A DNA stretch of 61,122 nucleotides from Mxb001 sp049431945 (GCA_049431945.1 JBMTDJ010000005.1:1-61122); one strand, 5' to 3'; positions 26,816 to 37,154 are shown, counted from the stretch's first letter. The notes: generated from the letters alone by a model not told the origin. Numbers and translations are program-made.

Positions 26816-28017
26816 GCGCACGCATCGTCCTTGGCGTCTCCGGGGGCATCGCCGCCTACAAGGCGTGCACCCTGCTGAGGATCCTGCGCGAATCCGGTCA
26901 CGACGTGCGCGTTGTGCCGACGGCTTCCGCACTGCGCTTCGTCGGTGCACCGACATGGGAGGCGCTCTCCGGACACTCGGTGAGCGACTCGGTGTGGGAC
27001 GACGTGCCTGCAGTCCCCCATGTATCGCTGGGTCGCTGGGCCGATGCGGTCATCATCGCGCCTGCAAGTGCCAACGTTCTCGCGCGCGCCGCCGCAGGTA
27101 TGTCCGATGATCTCCTCACCGCCACCCTTCTCACGGCAACGTGCCCGATTCTTATGGCGCCTGCCATGCACACCGAGATGTGGGAGCACCCCGCCACGAG
27201 AGCGAACGTCGCCACCCTGCGCGGCAGGGGCGTGCAGATCATCGAGCCCGCGGTCGGCCGTCTCACCGGCGCCGACACCGGGCCTGGCCGCCTGCCTGAG
27301 CCTGAGGACCTTGCCCGAGCGCTCGAGGCTGCCCTGGAGTCATCGCCCCGCGATCTTGCGGGCAGGCGGCTGCTCGTCTCGGTGGGAGGCACCCGCGAGC
27401 CACTTGATCCCGTGCGGTTCCTGGGCAACCACTCGAGTGGGCGTCAGGGTTTCGCCATCGTCGAGCGGGCGTTGGCTCGGGGCGCTCAGGTGACGGCTGT
27501 CGTCGGCGCGGTCGACGTCCCCGCACCTGCGGGTGCTCGCGTGCTGCCCGTCGTCACGGCGGCGCAGATGCGCGAGGCCATGCTCGCTGAGCAGGCATCG
27601 GCAGATGCGGTCGTGATGGCAGCGGCCGTCGCGGACTTCCGGCCCGATCGTGTCGCCGAAAGCAAGATCAAGAAGTCCGATGACGTGGCTCCCGAGCCGG
27701 TGAATCTTGTGCGCAACCCCGACATCCTCGTCGACCTCGTCGCATCACGACGCCAGCCGCAGGTGATCGTCGGATTCGCGGCCGAGACGGCGACTGATGA
27801 TTCGCAGCTCCTGTCGCTGGCCCGGGCCAAGCTCACGCGCAAGGGCTGCGATCTCCTCGTGGTCAACGACGTTGGAGATGATCGGGTCTTCGGCCGCGAT
27901 GAGACGCGCGTGCAGGTGCTGGCTGCGGACGGGGGAGTGCGGGCCGATGTGCGCGGCCGCAAGGCTGCGGCGGCCGACGCCGTACTCGACGAGATCGTCA
28001 AAATTCTTCCCGCCTAG
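26812..28017 (+). CDS. coaBC: Phosphopantothenoylcysteine decarboxylase/synthase, CTG start
   Basis: A bifunctional 401-residue CoA biosynthesis enzyme: CoaC flavoprotein half (ARIVLGVSGGIAAYKACTLL, VPHVSLGRWADAVIIAPASA, PAMHTEMW) followed by the CoaB ligase half (VSVGGTREPLDPVRFLGNHS, KIKKSDD). The conserved N-terminus extends upstream of the first in-frame GTG (26905), and there is no ATG, GTG or TTG that could begin it. CTG at 26812 overlaps the rpoZ stop as CTGA, and an AGGAGG at 26799-26804 sits seven bases before it. Starting at 26905 would delete the glycine-rich FMN site. The rare start therefore looks real. Confidence 0.93.
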   Translation: MSARIVLGVSGGIAAYKACTLLRILRESGHDVRVVPTASALRFVGAPTWEALSGHSVSDSVWDDVPAVPHVSLGRWADAVIIAPASANVLARAAAGMSDDLLTATLLTATCPILMAPAMHTEMWEHPATRANVATLRGRGVQIIEPAVGRLTGADTGPGRLPEPEDLARALEAALESSPRDLAGRRLLVSVGGTREPLDPVRFLGNHSSGRQGFAIVERALARGAQVTAVVGAVDVPAPAGARVLPVVTAAQMREAMLAEQASADAVVMAAAVADFRPDRVAESKIKKSDDVAPEPVNLVRNPDILVDLVASRRQPQVIVGFAAETATDDSQLLSLARAKLTRKGCDLLVVNDVGDDRVFGRDETRVQVLAADGGVRADVRGRKAAAADAVLDEIVKILPA

Positions 28018-28052
28018 CGCTGTCCCCTCAGGCTGGCCCCTCGTGCGTCGGG

Positions 28053-28058
28053 TAGGGT
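28053..28058 (+). promoter_or_regulatory. -10 box for riboswitch-metK transcript
   Basis: TAGGGT just before the riboswitch predicts transcription starting near 28065, which is where the aptamer sequence begins. Confidence 0.5.
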
Positions 28059-28061
28059 CGG

Positions 28062-28181
28062 CGACGTCAAGAGCGCCAGCATCAAGCCCCGGCTCGCTGG
28101 CCGGCAACCCTCGCGCCGCGGTGGGGTGCCCCGGGTGAGGACTTGGCCCGCTCCGGCGGGCAAGCGCGGGTCGACAGACCC
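28062..28181 (+). ncRNA. SAM-IV-type S-adenosylmethionine riboswitch
   Basis: The leader of metK has the SAM-I/SAM-IV core. GCCAGC (28075-28080) pairs with GCTGGC (28096-28101), followed by CGGCAACCC and later GGTGCCCCGGGTGA, the conserved ligand-pocket strands. GTC at 28066 and GAC at 28140 can close P1. A downstream perfect hairpin GCCCGC-TCCG-GCGGGC (28146-28161) fits the extra P5 stem that separates SAM-IV from SAM-I. A second small hairpin GGGTC-GACA-GACCC (28168-28181) sits next to the ribosome-binding site, suggesting translational control. Bound SAM should lower metK expression. A covariance search was not run. Confidence 0.82.
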
Positions 28182-28200
28182 CTGAACGGAAGGCATGCGC

Positions 28201-29397
<1,197 letters not shown>

Positions 29398-29405
29398 TCC
29401 CGGTT

Positions 29406-29424
29406 GTCCCGGTGTACCCGGGAC
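29406..29424. terminator. Bidirectional terminator between metK and the GGDEF gene
   Basis: GTCCCGG (29406-29412) and CCGGGAC (29418-29424) form a perfect 7-bp stem with a five-base loop filling the gap between two convergent stop codons. Confidence 0.65.
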
Positions 29425-30663
29425 CTAGGCGCTGGCGCTCTGGGTCGCCTGCTCGACGAGCTGCTCAAGTGTCGTCTCGTCGGGTCGGCCCGTCGCGCAG
29501 CCCACGTCGACGATGACGGGGCGCTTGCCCAGCGCCACACCACTGGTGACCAGGGCTGATTCGATCTTCGCCTGCACGCTCGCGTGATCGGGGGCCGGTT
29601 CGCCGAGGAGTGCGAGGAACGTCTCGCCACCCCAGCGCGCGATCAGGGCGCCTTGCGGCAGGGCGCCCGCGAACGCGCGAGCGGTCGTCGTGAGAACGTC
29701 GCGGCCGTAGGTGAACCCATAGTCGGCGTTGATGCCGTTCATGCCCTCGACTCGACACACCACGACGCCCACCTCGCTGCGGGACTGCTCCGCAGTCTGG
29801 GCGACGGCCGGCGCCAACGCGAGGATGCCGGTGCGTGAGAAGGTGCCCGTGAGGGGGTCGGTGCTCTCGAGCGTTTGGGCGCGTACCCGCTCGACCGCCT
29901 CTCGCGACACCGCGGCCAAGCGTAGGCCGAGCAGGACGAAACTTGCGCCCGCGGCCGTGACGGCAGCGATGGCCCACGACAGCGTGTCCACGCGCGTGAC
30001 GTCCACTCCCGCGAGGACGATCGGCGTCAGGCTCAGCAGCGCCCCGATCACGCCCGCTCGCCACGATAGGGCGATGGGGGCGAGGACGACGAGGGCGATG
30101 ACCGCGTAGGTCAGCACCACCGCGCTGTCCTGGATCGCCGCACGCCAGGAGTTCTCGACGACGAGAAGGGTCATCAGGATCGTCCAGGTCCAGGTCATGA
30201 TGGCGCTCGAGACCCGAGTCCGGGCCATGATCTGGGCGAGGATGATGAGGACCAGGCCGTAGACGGCGGGGAACACCACGATGGGGCCGAGCGTGGCCAG
30301 ATTGAAGAAGGCATTGACCAGTCCGGAGATGATGGCCACGATCCCGGTGAGCGCCAGGGCGAGCGGGATCGTCTGCCGGGCGACTGATGCGCGCAACTGC
30401 TCTCGCGCGTCGGCCGTGCGATCGTGGTGCTCAGAGAGACGTCGAGACATGACGTGGTCCTCCGTGTCGTGGATGCGGAGCACGGCGCGCACCTGGTCCG
30501 GGTGCATCGGGGTCGGCCAGGGCATGAACTTGGCCAGTGTGAGACCGAGGTAGATCACCGTGTTGAGGCCGACGAAGAGCGCGAACCCGCCGAACCAGGG
30601 TGAAGCAAGGATCGACTCCGGCAGCACGATGCCTGCCTGAAGTTGGGGGACGACGCCGATCAC
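29425..30663 (-). CDS. Membrane protein with a degenerate GGDEF domain
   Basis: A 412-residue protein with about seven hydrophobic helices (residues ~20-250) and a C-terminal GGDEF-like domain (~268-410, starting DPLTGTFSRTGIL). The signature is GGETF (345-349) instead of GG(D/E)EF. The first metal-binding Asp of the DxDxF motif is replaced by Arg304 (CRVEGMNGIN). It is therefore probably not a working diguanylate cyclase and may serve as a sensor or scaffold. GTG at 30663 overlaps the glycosyltransferase stop as GTGA, so the two are coupled. By context it may control or anchor polysaccharide synthesis. Confidence 0.75.
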   Translation of the reverse strand: MIGVVPQLQAGIVLPESILASPWFGGFALFVGLNTVIYLGLTLAKFMPWPTPMHPDQVRAVLRIHDTEDHVMSRRLSEHHDRTADAREQLRASVARQTIPLALALTGIVAIISGLVNAFFNLATLGPIVVFPAVYGLVLIILAQIMARTRVSSAIMTWTWTILMTLLVVENSWRAAIQDSAVVLTYAVIALVVLAPIALSWRAGVIGALLSLTPIVLAGVDVTRVDTLSWAIAAVTAAGASFVLLGLRLAAVSREAVERVRAQTLESTDPLTGTFSRTGILALAPAVAQTAEQSRSEVGVVVCRVEGMNGINADYGFTYGRDVLTTTARAFAGALPQGALIARWGGETFLALLGEPAPDHASVQAKIESALVTSGVALGKRPVIVDVGCATGRPDETTLEQLVEQATQSASA

Positions 30664-32150
30664 CGGGCACCTGCCCCGTGCTCGACGTGTCCCCACTGTG
30701 CCTCGCGGCCGGTGCTGATGCGCCACAGCGAGTTGATGAAGACCACCTGGAGGAACACGTCATAGGCGAGTTCGGGGAGGAGTGCGGCCGCGAGCAGTCG
30801 AGCTCGCCAGCCGCCTCGCCAGACGGTGATAACGCGTTCGGCAAGGAATACCGCTCCGATCGTCGTCCAGAAGGGAAACCAGATCCACGTGTCCAGCGCC
30901 AGGAAGGTGATCAGTATCAGTACGAGCGCGCAGTTCAGTGCGACGGTGCCGTAGCCGATGCCGATCTGCTGGCCCCAGTACCTCACCGTCGCGCCTGTGA
31001 CGCCGTAAGCGGAGAGGTTCTCGAGCGCTCCGCGCTGCCAGCGCTGGCGTTGGGTCCACAGATTGCGCCAGGTCGGCATGATCTCGGTGACGACGTAGCA
31101 CTCCTGGGGCGACACCATCGTCGCGCCGAGGGACTTCAGGGCGAGTGTGAGTTCGTTGTCCTCCGTGAGAGCGGCCGTGTCGTAGACCTTGCCGGGCTCG
31201 CCGGGGATGTAGACGCCCCGGGCCGCGGCGACATCGAGGAGTGCCTCGGCGCGGAACATCGTCGCCGTGCCCGTGAGGACGAAGACTCGGCCGCGCCGTT
31301 GGCGGATCTGCACGCTGTAGCGGGTGTACTCGTTGCGCTGGAACTGCCCGAGGATCCCGCCGCCGCCCTCGCCGTAGAACAGCCCGCCCACGGCGGCGAG
31401 CTCCGGATCGGCTTCGAGGCGCCCGGCGGCTGCCTCGATGAACTCCGGTCCCAGGCTGGTGTCGGCATCCATGACGAGGACCACATCCCGCGGTCCTGTC
31501 GTCGGGAGGAGCGCGGTGAGCACCTGGTTGAGCGCGCCGCCCTTCTTGTGCCGGTTATCGACGGTCTCGAATGCCTCGTAGCCCATCTCGCGCGCGATCA
31601 GGGGGGTGCGGTCGGTGCAGTTGTCGGCGACGACAATGACGCGATCAGGCTTGCGTGTCTGCGCAGCGAGCGCGCCGAGAGTGATCGGGAGCGCCTGCTC
31701 CTCGTTGTGTGCAGGCACGAGCACGGTGATCCGCACTTGTTCACCGGGACGGATGTCCACGGATCGACCTCCGCGCAGGGCTTCGAGGTAGCGCCGCCTC
31801 GGGCTGATGGTCATGAATGTCGTGATCGCCTCGAGCGACAGCGCGACAACCGCAACGATTGCCATCCCCAGCACGGCGATGATCAGCAGTTCAGCCGGCG
31901 GACGTTCGTCGGAAATCAGGAGGCTCCATGAGCCGACGAATATCTCGCGCACCGGGCTCGGCGCACGATCGGCCTCGAGGGAGGCGCTCAGGAAGGCTGC
32001 AGCGAAGGCCACGAGCGCGACGCAGGTGATCACGATGACGACAATGAGGCGGCTGTAGAGCGGCGACTCGGGGACGGTGGGGGGCTTCGGCAGTGGCGTG
32101 GTCACGAAGGGTCGTTGGCCCCCCGGTGGATCAGGCCGTGCGTCGTCCAC
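30660..32150 (-). CDS. Processive family 2 glycosyltransferase (membrane)
   Basis: A 496-residue inverting glycosyltransferase of the cellulose/hyaluronan/PNAG synthase type. N-terminal hydrophobic segments precede the GT-A domain: VLVPAHNEEQALPITL, the UDP-metal DxD motif in VLVMDADTSLGPEF, the acceptor-site TED in ALTEDNELTLAL and the QRQRW motif in LWTQRQRWQRGALENL. C-terminal helices would form the export channel. GTG at 32150 has AGGA upstream; GTG at 32105 is an alternative. The polymer is unknown. It is divergent from priA and coupled to the GGDEF-like gene. Confidence 0.85.
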   Translation of the reverse strand: MDDARPDPPGGQRPFVTTPLPKPPTVPESPLYSRLIVVIVITCVALVAFAAAFLSASLEADRAPSPVREIFVGSWSLLISDERPPAELLIIAVLGMAIVAVVALSLEAITTFMTISPRRRYLEALRGGRSVDIRPGEQVRITVLVPAHNEEQALPITLGALAAQTRKPDRVIVVADNCTDRTPLIAREMGYEAFETVDNRHKKGGALNQVLTALLPTTGPRDVVLVMDADTSLGPEFIEAAAGRLEADPELAAVGGLFYGEGGGGILGQFQRNEYTRYSVQIRQRRGRVFVLTGTATMFRAEALLDVAAARGVYIPGEPGKVYDTAALTEDNELTLALKSLGATMVSPQECYVVTEIMPTWRNLWTQRQRWQRGALENLSAYGVTGATVRYWGQQIGIGYGTVALNCALVLILITFLALDTWIWFPFWTTIGAVFLAERVITVWRGGWRARLLAAALLPELAYDVFLQVVFINSLWRISTGREAQWGHVEHGAGAR

Positions 32151-32205
32151 GCCCCCATCCTGGCAGTGTCGGTGGGGCGTCGCACCCACCTGGCACGATC
32201 ACCCC

Positions 32206-34155
32206 ATGACGGACGCTGTGGCCAAAGTCGCGGTCGATGTCCCCCTTGCCCACCTTGATCGCCTCTTCGACTACTCCGTCCCCGCGTCGATGGGCGCGGA
32301 GGCGATGCCCGGAGTTCGGGTGCGGGTGCGCTTCGCCGGACGCCTCGTCGACGGCTACATTATTGAGCGCGTAGCAGAGAGCGACCACGCCAAGCTCGCC
32401 CCGTTGCAGCGAGTCACCTCGCCGTTGCCCGTGCTGACTCCGGAGGTGCTGGCCCTCTGCCGTGCCGTCGCCGATCGGTACGCCGGCATCCTGCCGGATC
32501 TGCTGCGCGCGGCGATACCTCCGCGCCACGCGCGTGCCGAGGCCGCGCTTCTGGCCAAGGAGATCGAGCCACTCGCCCTGCCCGGGGATGTCGACCTCTC
32601 CGCCTGGGATTCCTATTCGGGGGGCGCCGCCCTCGCGCGACGCATCGCAGACGGTCAGCACGACCTGAGGGCTGTGTGGACATGCGCGCCGTCCACGACG
32701 ACGGCTCCGGGCGACTGGCCGGCGATGATTGCGGTCACCGCGGCCTCCGCCGCCCGCCACGGGGGAGTCGTCATCGTCGCCCCGGACGCACGCGACATCA
32801 CTCGGATCGCCGCCGCACTCGATGCGACGGTCGGGCGCTCCGCCTACTCCACCCTCACCGCCGACATGGGCCCGCAGCGTCGCTACACCGAGTTCCTCAA
32901 GGTCCTCACCGGTCGGGTGCCCATCGCCCTCGGCACGCGCGGGGCAGCGTTTGCTCCCGTGTCCGATCCCGCATTGCTCCTGCTGTGGGATGACGGGGAC
33001 GAGTCCCTCGCCGAGCCGCACGCACCGGGCTGGCATGCGCGCGAAGTACTCGGGTTGCGTTCGCAGATGACAGGCGCCTCTCTCATCGTCGGTGGCTACA
33101 CCCGCAGCACCGAAGCGCAGCAGTGGGTCGAGACGTCCTGGGCAGCAGGCATCGTGCCGACACGCGAGGTGGTGCGGCGCGACGGACCACGCGTGATCTG
33201 CGAGGACCCGGATCACTCCCGGATTCCGCGGCGCGCCTTCGATGCTGCGCGGAATAGTCTTCGCGAGGGGCCGGTGCTCGTCCAGGTCGGCCGGCGCGGA
33301 TACCTCCCGGGCCTGGCCTGTCAGCGTTGCCGCACACGGGCGAGTTGCGCAGCCTGCGGTGGCCCACTCGCACTCGGTCAGTCCGGCGCCGCACCCGTCT
33401 GCCGGTGGTGCGGCACGCGAGCCGCGCCCTGGCACTGCCGCGAGTGCGGGTCCGATCGGCTGCGGGCTACGTCGGTGGGTTCGGGTCGCACGGCGGAGGA
33501 GCTCGGCCGCGCGTTCCCGGGCGTCCCCGTCATCACGTCCACGGCCGAGAATGCGGTCGCCGACGTGCCGGCCGAGCCCGCGCTCGTGGTCGCCACGACC
33601 GGCACCGAGCCATGGGCCCACGGCGGGTACGCCGGCGTACTCCTGCTCGATGCTGACCTTCAGGCCTCGCGCGTCGCACTCCGGGCCAGCGAGGAGACGG
33701 CCCGTCGCTGGTTCGCCGCCTCAGCGCTCGCTCGCCCTCGCGCTCCCGTGATCATCACCGCCGATGCGGGGTTGCCGGTGGTGCAAGCGCTCATCCGATG
33801 GGATCCGGCGTGGCTCGCCGGGCGCGAGTTGGCCGAAAGGCGCGAGCTGGGCATGCCCCCGGCCGTGCGTGCGGCGACCCTGACCGGCGATCCGGTCGCG
33901 GTCGACGCAGCCGCTTCCACTCTGCCCGAGCAGGCACGCATCATGGGTCCCCTCCCGGTCCCGTCCCCGCGGGGTCGGTCGGGAGAGACGCCCGGTGCGG
34001 GCGCCGACGATGTCCGCCTCCTCGTCACGATCGATCGCCGTCACGGCGCCGATCTCGCGCGCGCACTCGCGGCGATCGCGGCCACACGCACCGCACGCAA
34101 GGATCCCGCGCGTCTGCACCACGTCGTCGACCCACCGGACTGGGGCAGCGACTGA
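32206..34155 (+). CDS. priA: Primosomal protein N' (PriA), helicase motifs degenerate
   Basis: A 649-residue PriA. The N-terminal DNA-binding domain (AKVAVDVPLAHLDRLFDYSV, then PGVRVRVRFAGRLVDGYI) is well kept, as are the paired zinc-binding cysteines from about residue 371 (CQRCRTRASCAACGG, CRWCG, CRECGS). Where other PriA proteins have a GxGKT Walker A, the segment PGDWPAMIAVTAASAARHGG has none, and the DExH motif is replaced (LLLLWDDGDES). This is the known actinobacterial form, probably without helicase activity. ATG at 32206 is set by family length. It sits in the conserved rpoZ-coaBC-metK-priA order. Confidence 0.92.
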   Translation: MTDAVAKVAVDVPLAHLDRLFDYSVPASMGAEAMPGVRVRVRFAGRLVDGYIIERVAESDHAKLAPLQRVTSPLPVLTPEVLALCRAVADRYAGILPDLLRAAIPPRHARAEAALLAKEIEPLALPGDVDLSAWDSYSGGAALARRIADGQHDLRAVWTCAPSTTTAPGDWPAMIAVTAASAARHGGVVIVAPDARDITRIAAALDATVGRSAYSTLTADMGPQRRYTEFLKVLTGRVPIALGTRGAAFAPVSDPALLLLWDDGDESLAEPHAPGWHAREVLGLRSQMTGASLIVGGYTRSTEAQQWVETSWAAGIVPTREVVRRDGPRVICEDPDHSRIPRRAFDAARNSLREGPVLVQVGRRGYLPGLACQRCRTRASCAACGGPLALGQSGAAPVCRWCGTRAAPWHCRECGSDRLRATSVGSGRTAEELGRAFPGVPVITSTAENAVADVPAEPALVVATTGTEPWAHGGYAGVLLLDADLQASRVALRASEETARRWFAASALARPRAPVIITADAGLPVVQALIRWDPAWLAGRELAERRELGMPPAVRAATLTGDPVAVDAAASTLPEQARIMGPLPVPSPRGRSGETPGAGADDVRLLVTIDRRHGADLARALAAIAATRTARKDPARLHHVVDPPDWGSD

Positions 34156-34162
34156 GCCTGCC

Positions 34163-34168
34163 TAGACT
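34163..34168 (+). promoter_or_regulatory. -10 box before def
   Basis: TAGACT 28 bp before the def GTG predicts a ~20-base leader containing the AAGGA ribosome-binding site at 34185-34189. Confidence 0.4.
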
Positions 34169-34196
34169 GGAAGCCCCAACGCATCAAGGAGTCCCC

Positions 34197-34742
34197 GTGG
34201 CCGTGCAGACGATCCGCCTCTTCGGCGATCCTGTCCTGCGCACGCCCGCCGGGCCGGTCGAGACCTTCGACAAGGAGCTCCGCAAACTCGTCCAGGACCT
34301 CACCGACACCATGCGAGAGGCGCCGGGCAGTGGGCTCGCGGCCCCTCAAATCGGCGTTTCGCTTCGTGTCTTCACGTGGTGGGTCGACGACGAGTTGGGT
34401 CACCTGTGCAATCCCGTGCTCGATCTGTCCGATGAGATCCAGGACGGAGACGAGGGCTGCCTGTCGATCCCCGACCTGGCCTTCGACACCCCGCGCGCAC
34501 GACGCGTGGTGGCCAAGGGGGTGGACATGCATGGTGAGCCCGTCGTCATCGAAGGCAGCGACCTGCTCGCCCGCGCGATCCAGCACGAGACGGATCACCT
34601 TGACGGCATCCTCTTCATCGATCGGCTCGATGCAGAGACGCGCAAGGCGGCCATGAAGGCCATCCGGGAGTCCGAGTGGTTCGGCGAGCCCGCACCCGAG
34701 GTGCGCATCAGCCCGCACACTGTCTCCGCCAAGTGGCTGTGA
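34197..34742 (+). CDS. def: Peptide deformylase
   Basis: A 181-residue metalloenzyme removing the formyl group from nascent proteins. All three family motifs are present: GSGLAAPQIG, EGCLSIP (the cysteine ligand) and QHETDHLDG (two histidine ligands and catalytic Glu). GTG at 34197 has AAGGA seven bases before it. It lies three bases before fmt, which adds the formyl group to the initiator tRNA. Confidence 0.96.
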   Translation: MAVQTIRLFGDPVLRTPAGPVETFDKELRKLVQDLTDTMREAPGSGLAAPQIGVSLRVFTWWVDDELGHLCNPVLDLSDEIQDGDEGCLSIPDLAFDTPRARRVVAKGVDMHGEPVVIEGSDLLARAIQHETDHLDGILFIDRLDAETRKAAMKAIRESEWFGEPAPEVRISPHTVSAKWL

Positions 34743-34745
34743 CGC

Positions 34746-35666
34746 ATGCGCCTGCTCTTCGCCGGCACCCCTGACGTCGCGCTGCCCAGCCTCGACGCGT
34801 TGATGCGCTCCACCCACGACGTCATCGGCGTCCTCACCCGGCCGCCCGCACCCGCGGGCCGCGGTCGCTCGGAGAGGCCCAGCCCGGTGCACGACCGCGC
34901 CCTGGATCTCGGACTTCCTGTCATCACCGCCGCGCGCCTCGATGCCGGCGTGATCGCGGCCGTGCGCGACCTCGGCCCGGACTGCTGCCCCGTCGTTGCT
35001 TACGGCGCCCTCATCACCCCCTCAGCACTGGATCTGCCCCGCTTCGGCTGGATCAACCTCCACTTCTCGCTCCTGCCGCGTTGGCGGGGTGCGGCGCCGG
35101 TCCAGCACGCAATCCGAGCAGGCGATGAGTACACCGGCGCCACGACGTTCCGCATCGACGCGGGGCTCGACACGGGCCCGATCCTCCTCGAGGAGTCCAC
35201 TCCTGTCGGTGATCGAGAGACCAGTGGAGAGCTGCTCGGGCGCCTCGCTGTTTCGGGTGCACGCTTGCTGCTGCGAACCATGGATCGCTTGGAGTCAGAC
35301 ACCATCGATGCTGTGCCGCAACGTGACGCCGGAGTGACACTCGCTCCGCGGATCGGCGTGGATGACGCGCGCATCAACTGGTCGCGTTCGGCCGCAGAGG
35401 TCGATCGCCTGGTGCGTGCCATGACGCCTACTCCCGGCGCCTGGACCACGCTGCGCGATGAGCGCATCAAGATCGGCCCGGTCGCTCCGCTAGACACATC
35501 GCACCTGGGTGCGGGGGAGATCCGCGCCGAGCGCTCATCCGTCACCGTCGGCACGCACACCGGTGATGTGCGCCTCGGGGAGGTGCAGCCGCACGGCAAG
35601 CGCGCCATGCCGGCGGCCGACTGGGCTCGAGGCCTGCGCCTGGCCGGCGGGGAGCGCTTCGCGTGA
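34746..35666 (+). CDS. fmt: Methionyl-tRNA formyltransferase
   Basis: A 306-residue enzyme transferring a formyl group from 10-formyl-tetrahydrofolate to Met-tRNA. The N-terminal MRLLFAGTPDVALPSLDAL, the catalytic Asn/His region (GWINLHFSLLPRWRGAAPVQ) and the Asp in GLDTGPILLEE are recognisable, followed by the C-terminal OB-like domain. The stop overlaps the rsmB start as GTGA. Confidence 0.96.
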   Translation: MRLLFAGTPDVALPSLDALMRSTHDVIGVLTRPPAPAGRGRSERPSPVHDRALDLGLPVITAARLDAGVIAAVRDLGPDCCPVVAYGALITPSALDLPRFGWINLHFSLLPRWRGAAPVQHAIRAGDEYTGATTFRIDAGLDTGPILLEESTPVGDRETSGELLGRLAVSGARLLLRTMDRLESDTIDAVPQRDAGVTLAPRIGVDDARINWSRSAAEVDRLVRAMTPTPGAWTTLRDERIKIGPVAPLDTSHLGAGEIRAERSSVTVGTHTGDVRLGEVQPHGKRAMPAADWARGLRLAGGERFA

Positions 35667-37069
35667 CCGCACCCCGCACACCAGGCAAGGGGCCGAGGCG
35701 CGCCAGCCGACAGCAGCGCGTGGGGCGACCACCTCGGGGGGCGCGCGGTGCGGCGTACGACCTGCTCCATGCCGTTGCCGCGGACGATGCCTACGCCAAC
35801 CTCGTATGGCCGACGATCCTGGCTGACGCGCGGCTCGATGCGCGCGATGCAGGTTTTGCCACGGAGCTGGCCTACGGCACGCTTCGCTGGCGCGGACTCT
35901 ACGACGAAGTACTCACGCGCTGCGTGGATCGCCCACTCGACAAGCTCGACGGTCGGGTGCTCGACCTGCTCCGGCTCGGCACGCATCAGATCCTGTCGAT
36001 GCGAGTGCCCGAGCATGCCGCCGTGAGCGAGACGGTCGCGCTCACGCGGCAGGTCGCGGGGGAAGGGCCGGCCAAACTTGTCAACGCCGTGCTCCGACGG
36101 GTGATCGACGGCGGCGACCGTGACGCGTGGATAGCGAAGGTCGCCCCGGGTGACTCGCGTGATGAGCTCGCCATCGCCACCTCGCACCCGCGCTGGATCA
36201 TCACCGCCTTCGCCGAGGCGCTTGCTGCCCACCGTGGCGCCCCCGATCCCGAGGGCCTGCGTGCGGTGCTGGCAGCGGACAACGCGCCGGCGAGCCCCGT
36301 GCTCGTCGCGCGTGACGTGACTGGCGAGGATCTCCAGGGCCTGCCGGGCGTCGAACCCGGCAGGTGGTCGCCGCTGGCTGCGACGCTCGTCGACGGCCGG
36401 CCGGAGGATCTGCCGCTGGTGCGCTCCGGTGCCGTAGGCGTGCAGGATGAGGGCAGTCAACTCGTTGCTCTCGCGCTCGCGGCGGTGCCGGTCGAGGGTC
36501 GGGATCAGGTCTGGGTCGATCTCGCCGCTGGTCCCGGGGGCAAGGCGGCGCTGCTCGCGCGCGAGGTCGGTCGGCGCGGTGGTCGATTGATCGCCGTCGA
36601 GCAGCACCCACATCGCGCGGAGCTGGTGCGCCATTCATTGCCACCCGGGGCCCACGAGGTCCTCGTCGCCGACGGACGCGAGGCCCTGCCCGCTGCCACT
36701 GCCGACCGGACTCTCGTCGACGCTCCGTGCACGGGAATCGGTGCTCTGCGGCGCCGGCCCGAGGCGCGGTGGCGCCGGAGTCCGAGTGACCTGGCCACGC
36801 TCGGGCCGCTCCAGCGCGAACTGCTCGACGCCGCCATCGCGCTTACGCGCCCGGGCGGCGTCATCGCCTACTCCACGTGCTCACCCCACGTGGCCGAGAC
36901 CGATCTTGTCGTGACCGACGCCCTGCGTCGGCGCGGCGACGTCGAGATGATTGATGCCCGCCCGTATCTGCCCGACGTTCCCGATCTCGGCCCCGGCCCT
37001 GCGGTGCGACTCTGGCCGCACGTGCACGGCACGGACGGTATGTATCTCGCGCTGCTTCGCCGCCTCTAG
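35663..37069 (+). CDS. rsmB: 16S rRNA m5C967 methyltransferase (RsmB/Sun)
   Basis: A 468-residue protein with an N-terminal NusB-like RNA-binding domain (RGAAYDLLHAVAADDAYANL, to about residue 160) and a SAM-dependent methyltransferase domain. SAM is bound at WVDLAAGPGGKAALLAREVG, and the two catalytic cysteines are in LVDAPCTGIGALRRRP and YSTCSPH. The basic first 30 residues are an actinobacterial addition. It is coupled to fmt by GTGA. Confidence 0.95.
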   Translation: MTAPRTPGKGPRRASRQQRVGRPPRGARGAAYDLLHAVAADDAYANLVWPTILADARLDARDAGFATELAYGTLRWRGLYDEVLTRCVDRPLDKLDGRVLDLLRLGTHQILSMRVPEHAAVSETVALTRQVAGEGPAKLVNAVLRRVIDGGDRDAWIAKVAPGDSRDELAIATSHPRWIITAFAEALAAHRGAPDPEGLRAVLAADNAPASPVLVARDVTGEDLQGLPGVEPGRWSPLAATLVDGRPEDLPLVRSGAVGVQDEGSQLVALALAAVPVEGRDQVWVDLAAGPGGKAALLAREVGRRGGRLIAVEQHPHRAELVRHSLPPGAHEVLVADGREALPAATADRTLVDAPCTGIGALRRRPEARWRRSPSDLATLGPLQRELLDAAIALTRPGGVIAYSTCSPHVAETDLVVTDALRRRGDVEMIDARPYLPDVPDLGPGPAVRLWPHVHGTDGMYLALLRRL

Positions 37070-37154
37070 GCCGCGTGGGCCCAGGCTCGCCGCATGGCCT
37101 CGACCTCGACGCGTCGCGCTCTGGCCGACCCGCGTCGAGGGCGCTAGCTTCCTC

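Noticed and set aside
26905..28017. coaBC starting at the first in-frame GTG
   Set aside because: It would lack the glycine-rich FMN-binding N-terminus conserved in all CoaC domains, and no ribosome-binding site precedes it.
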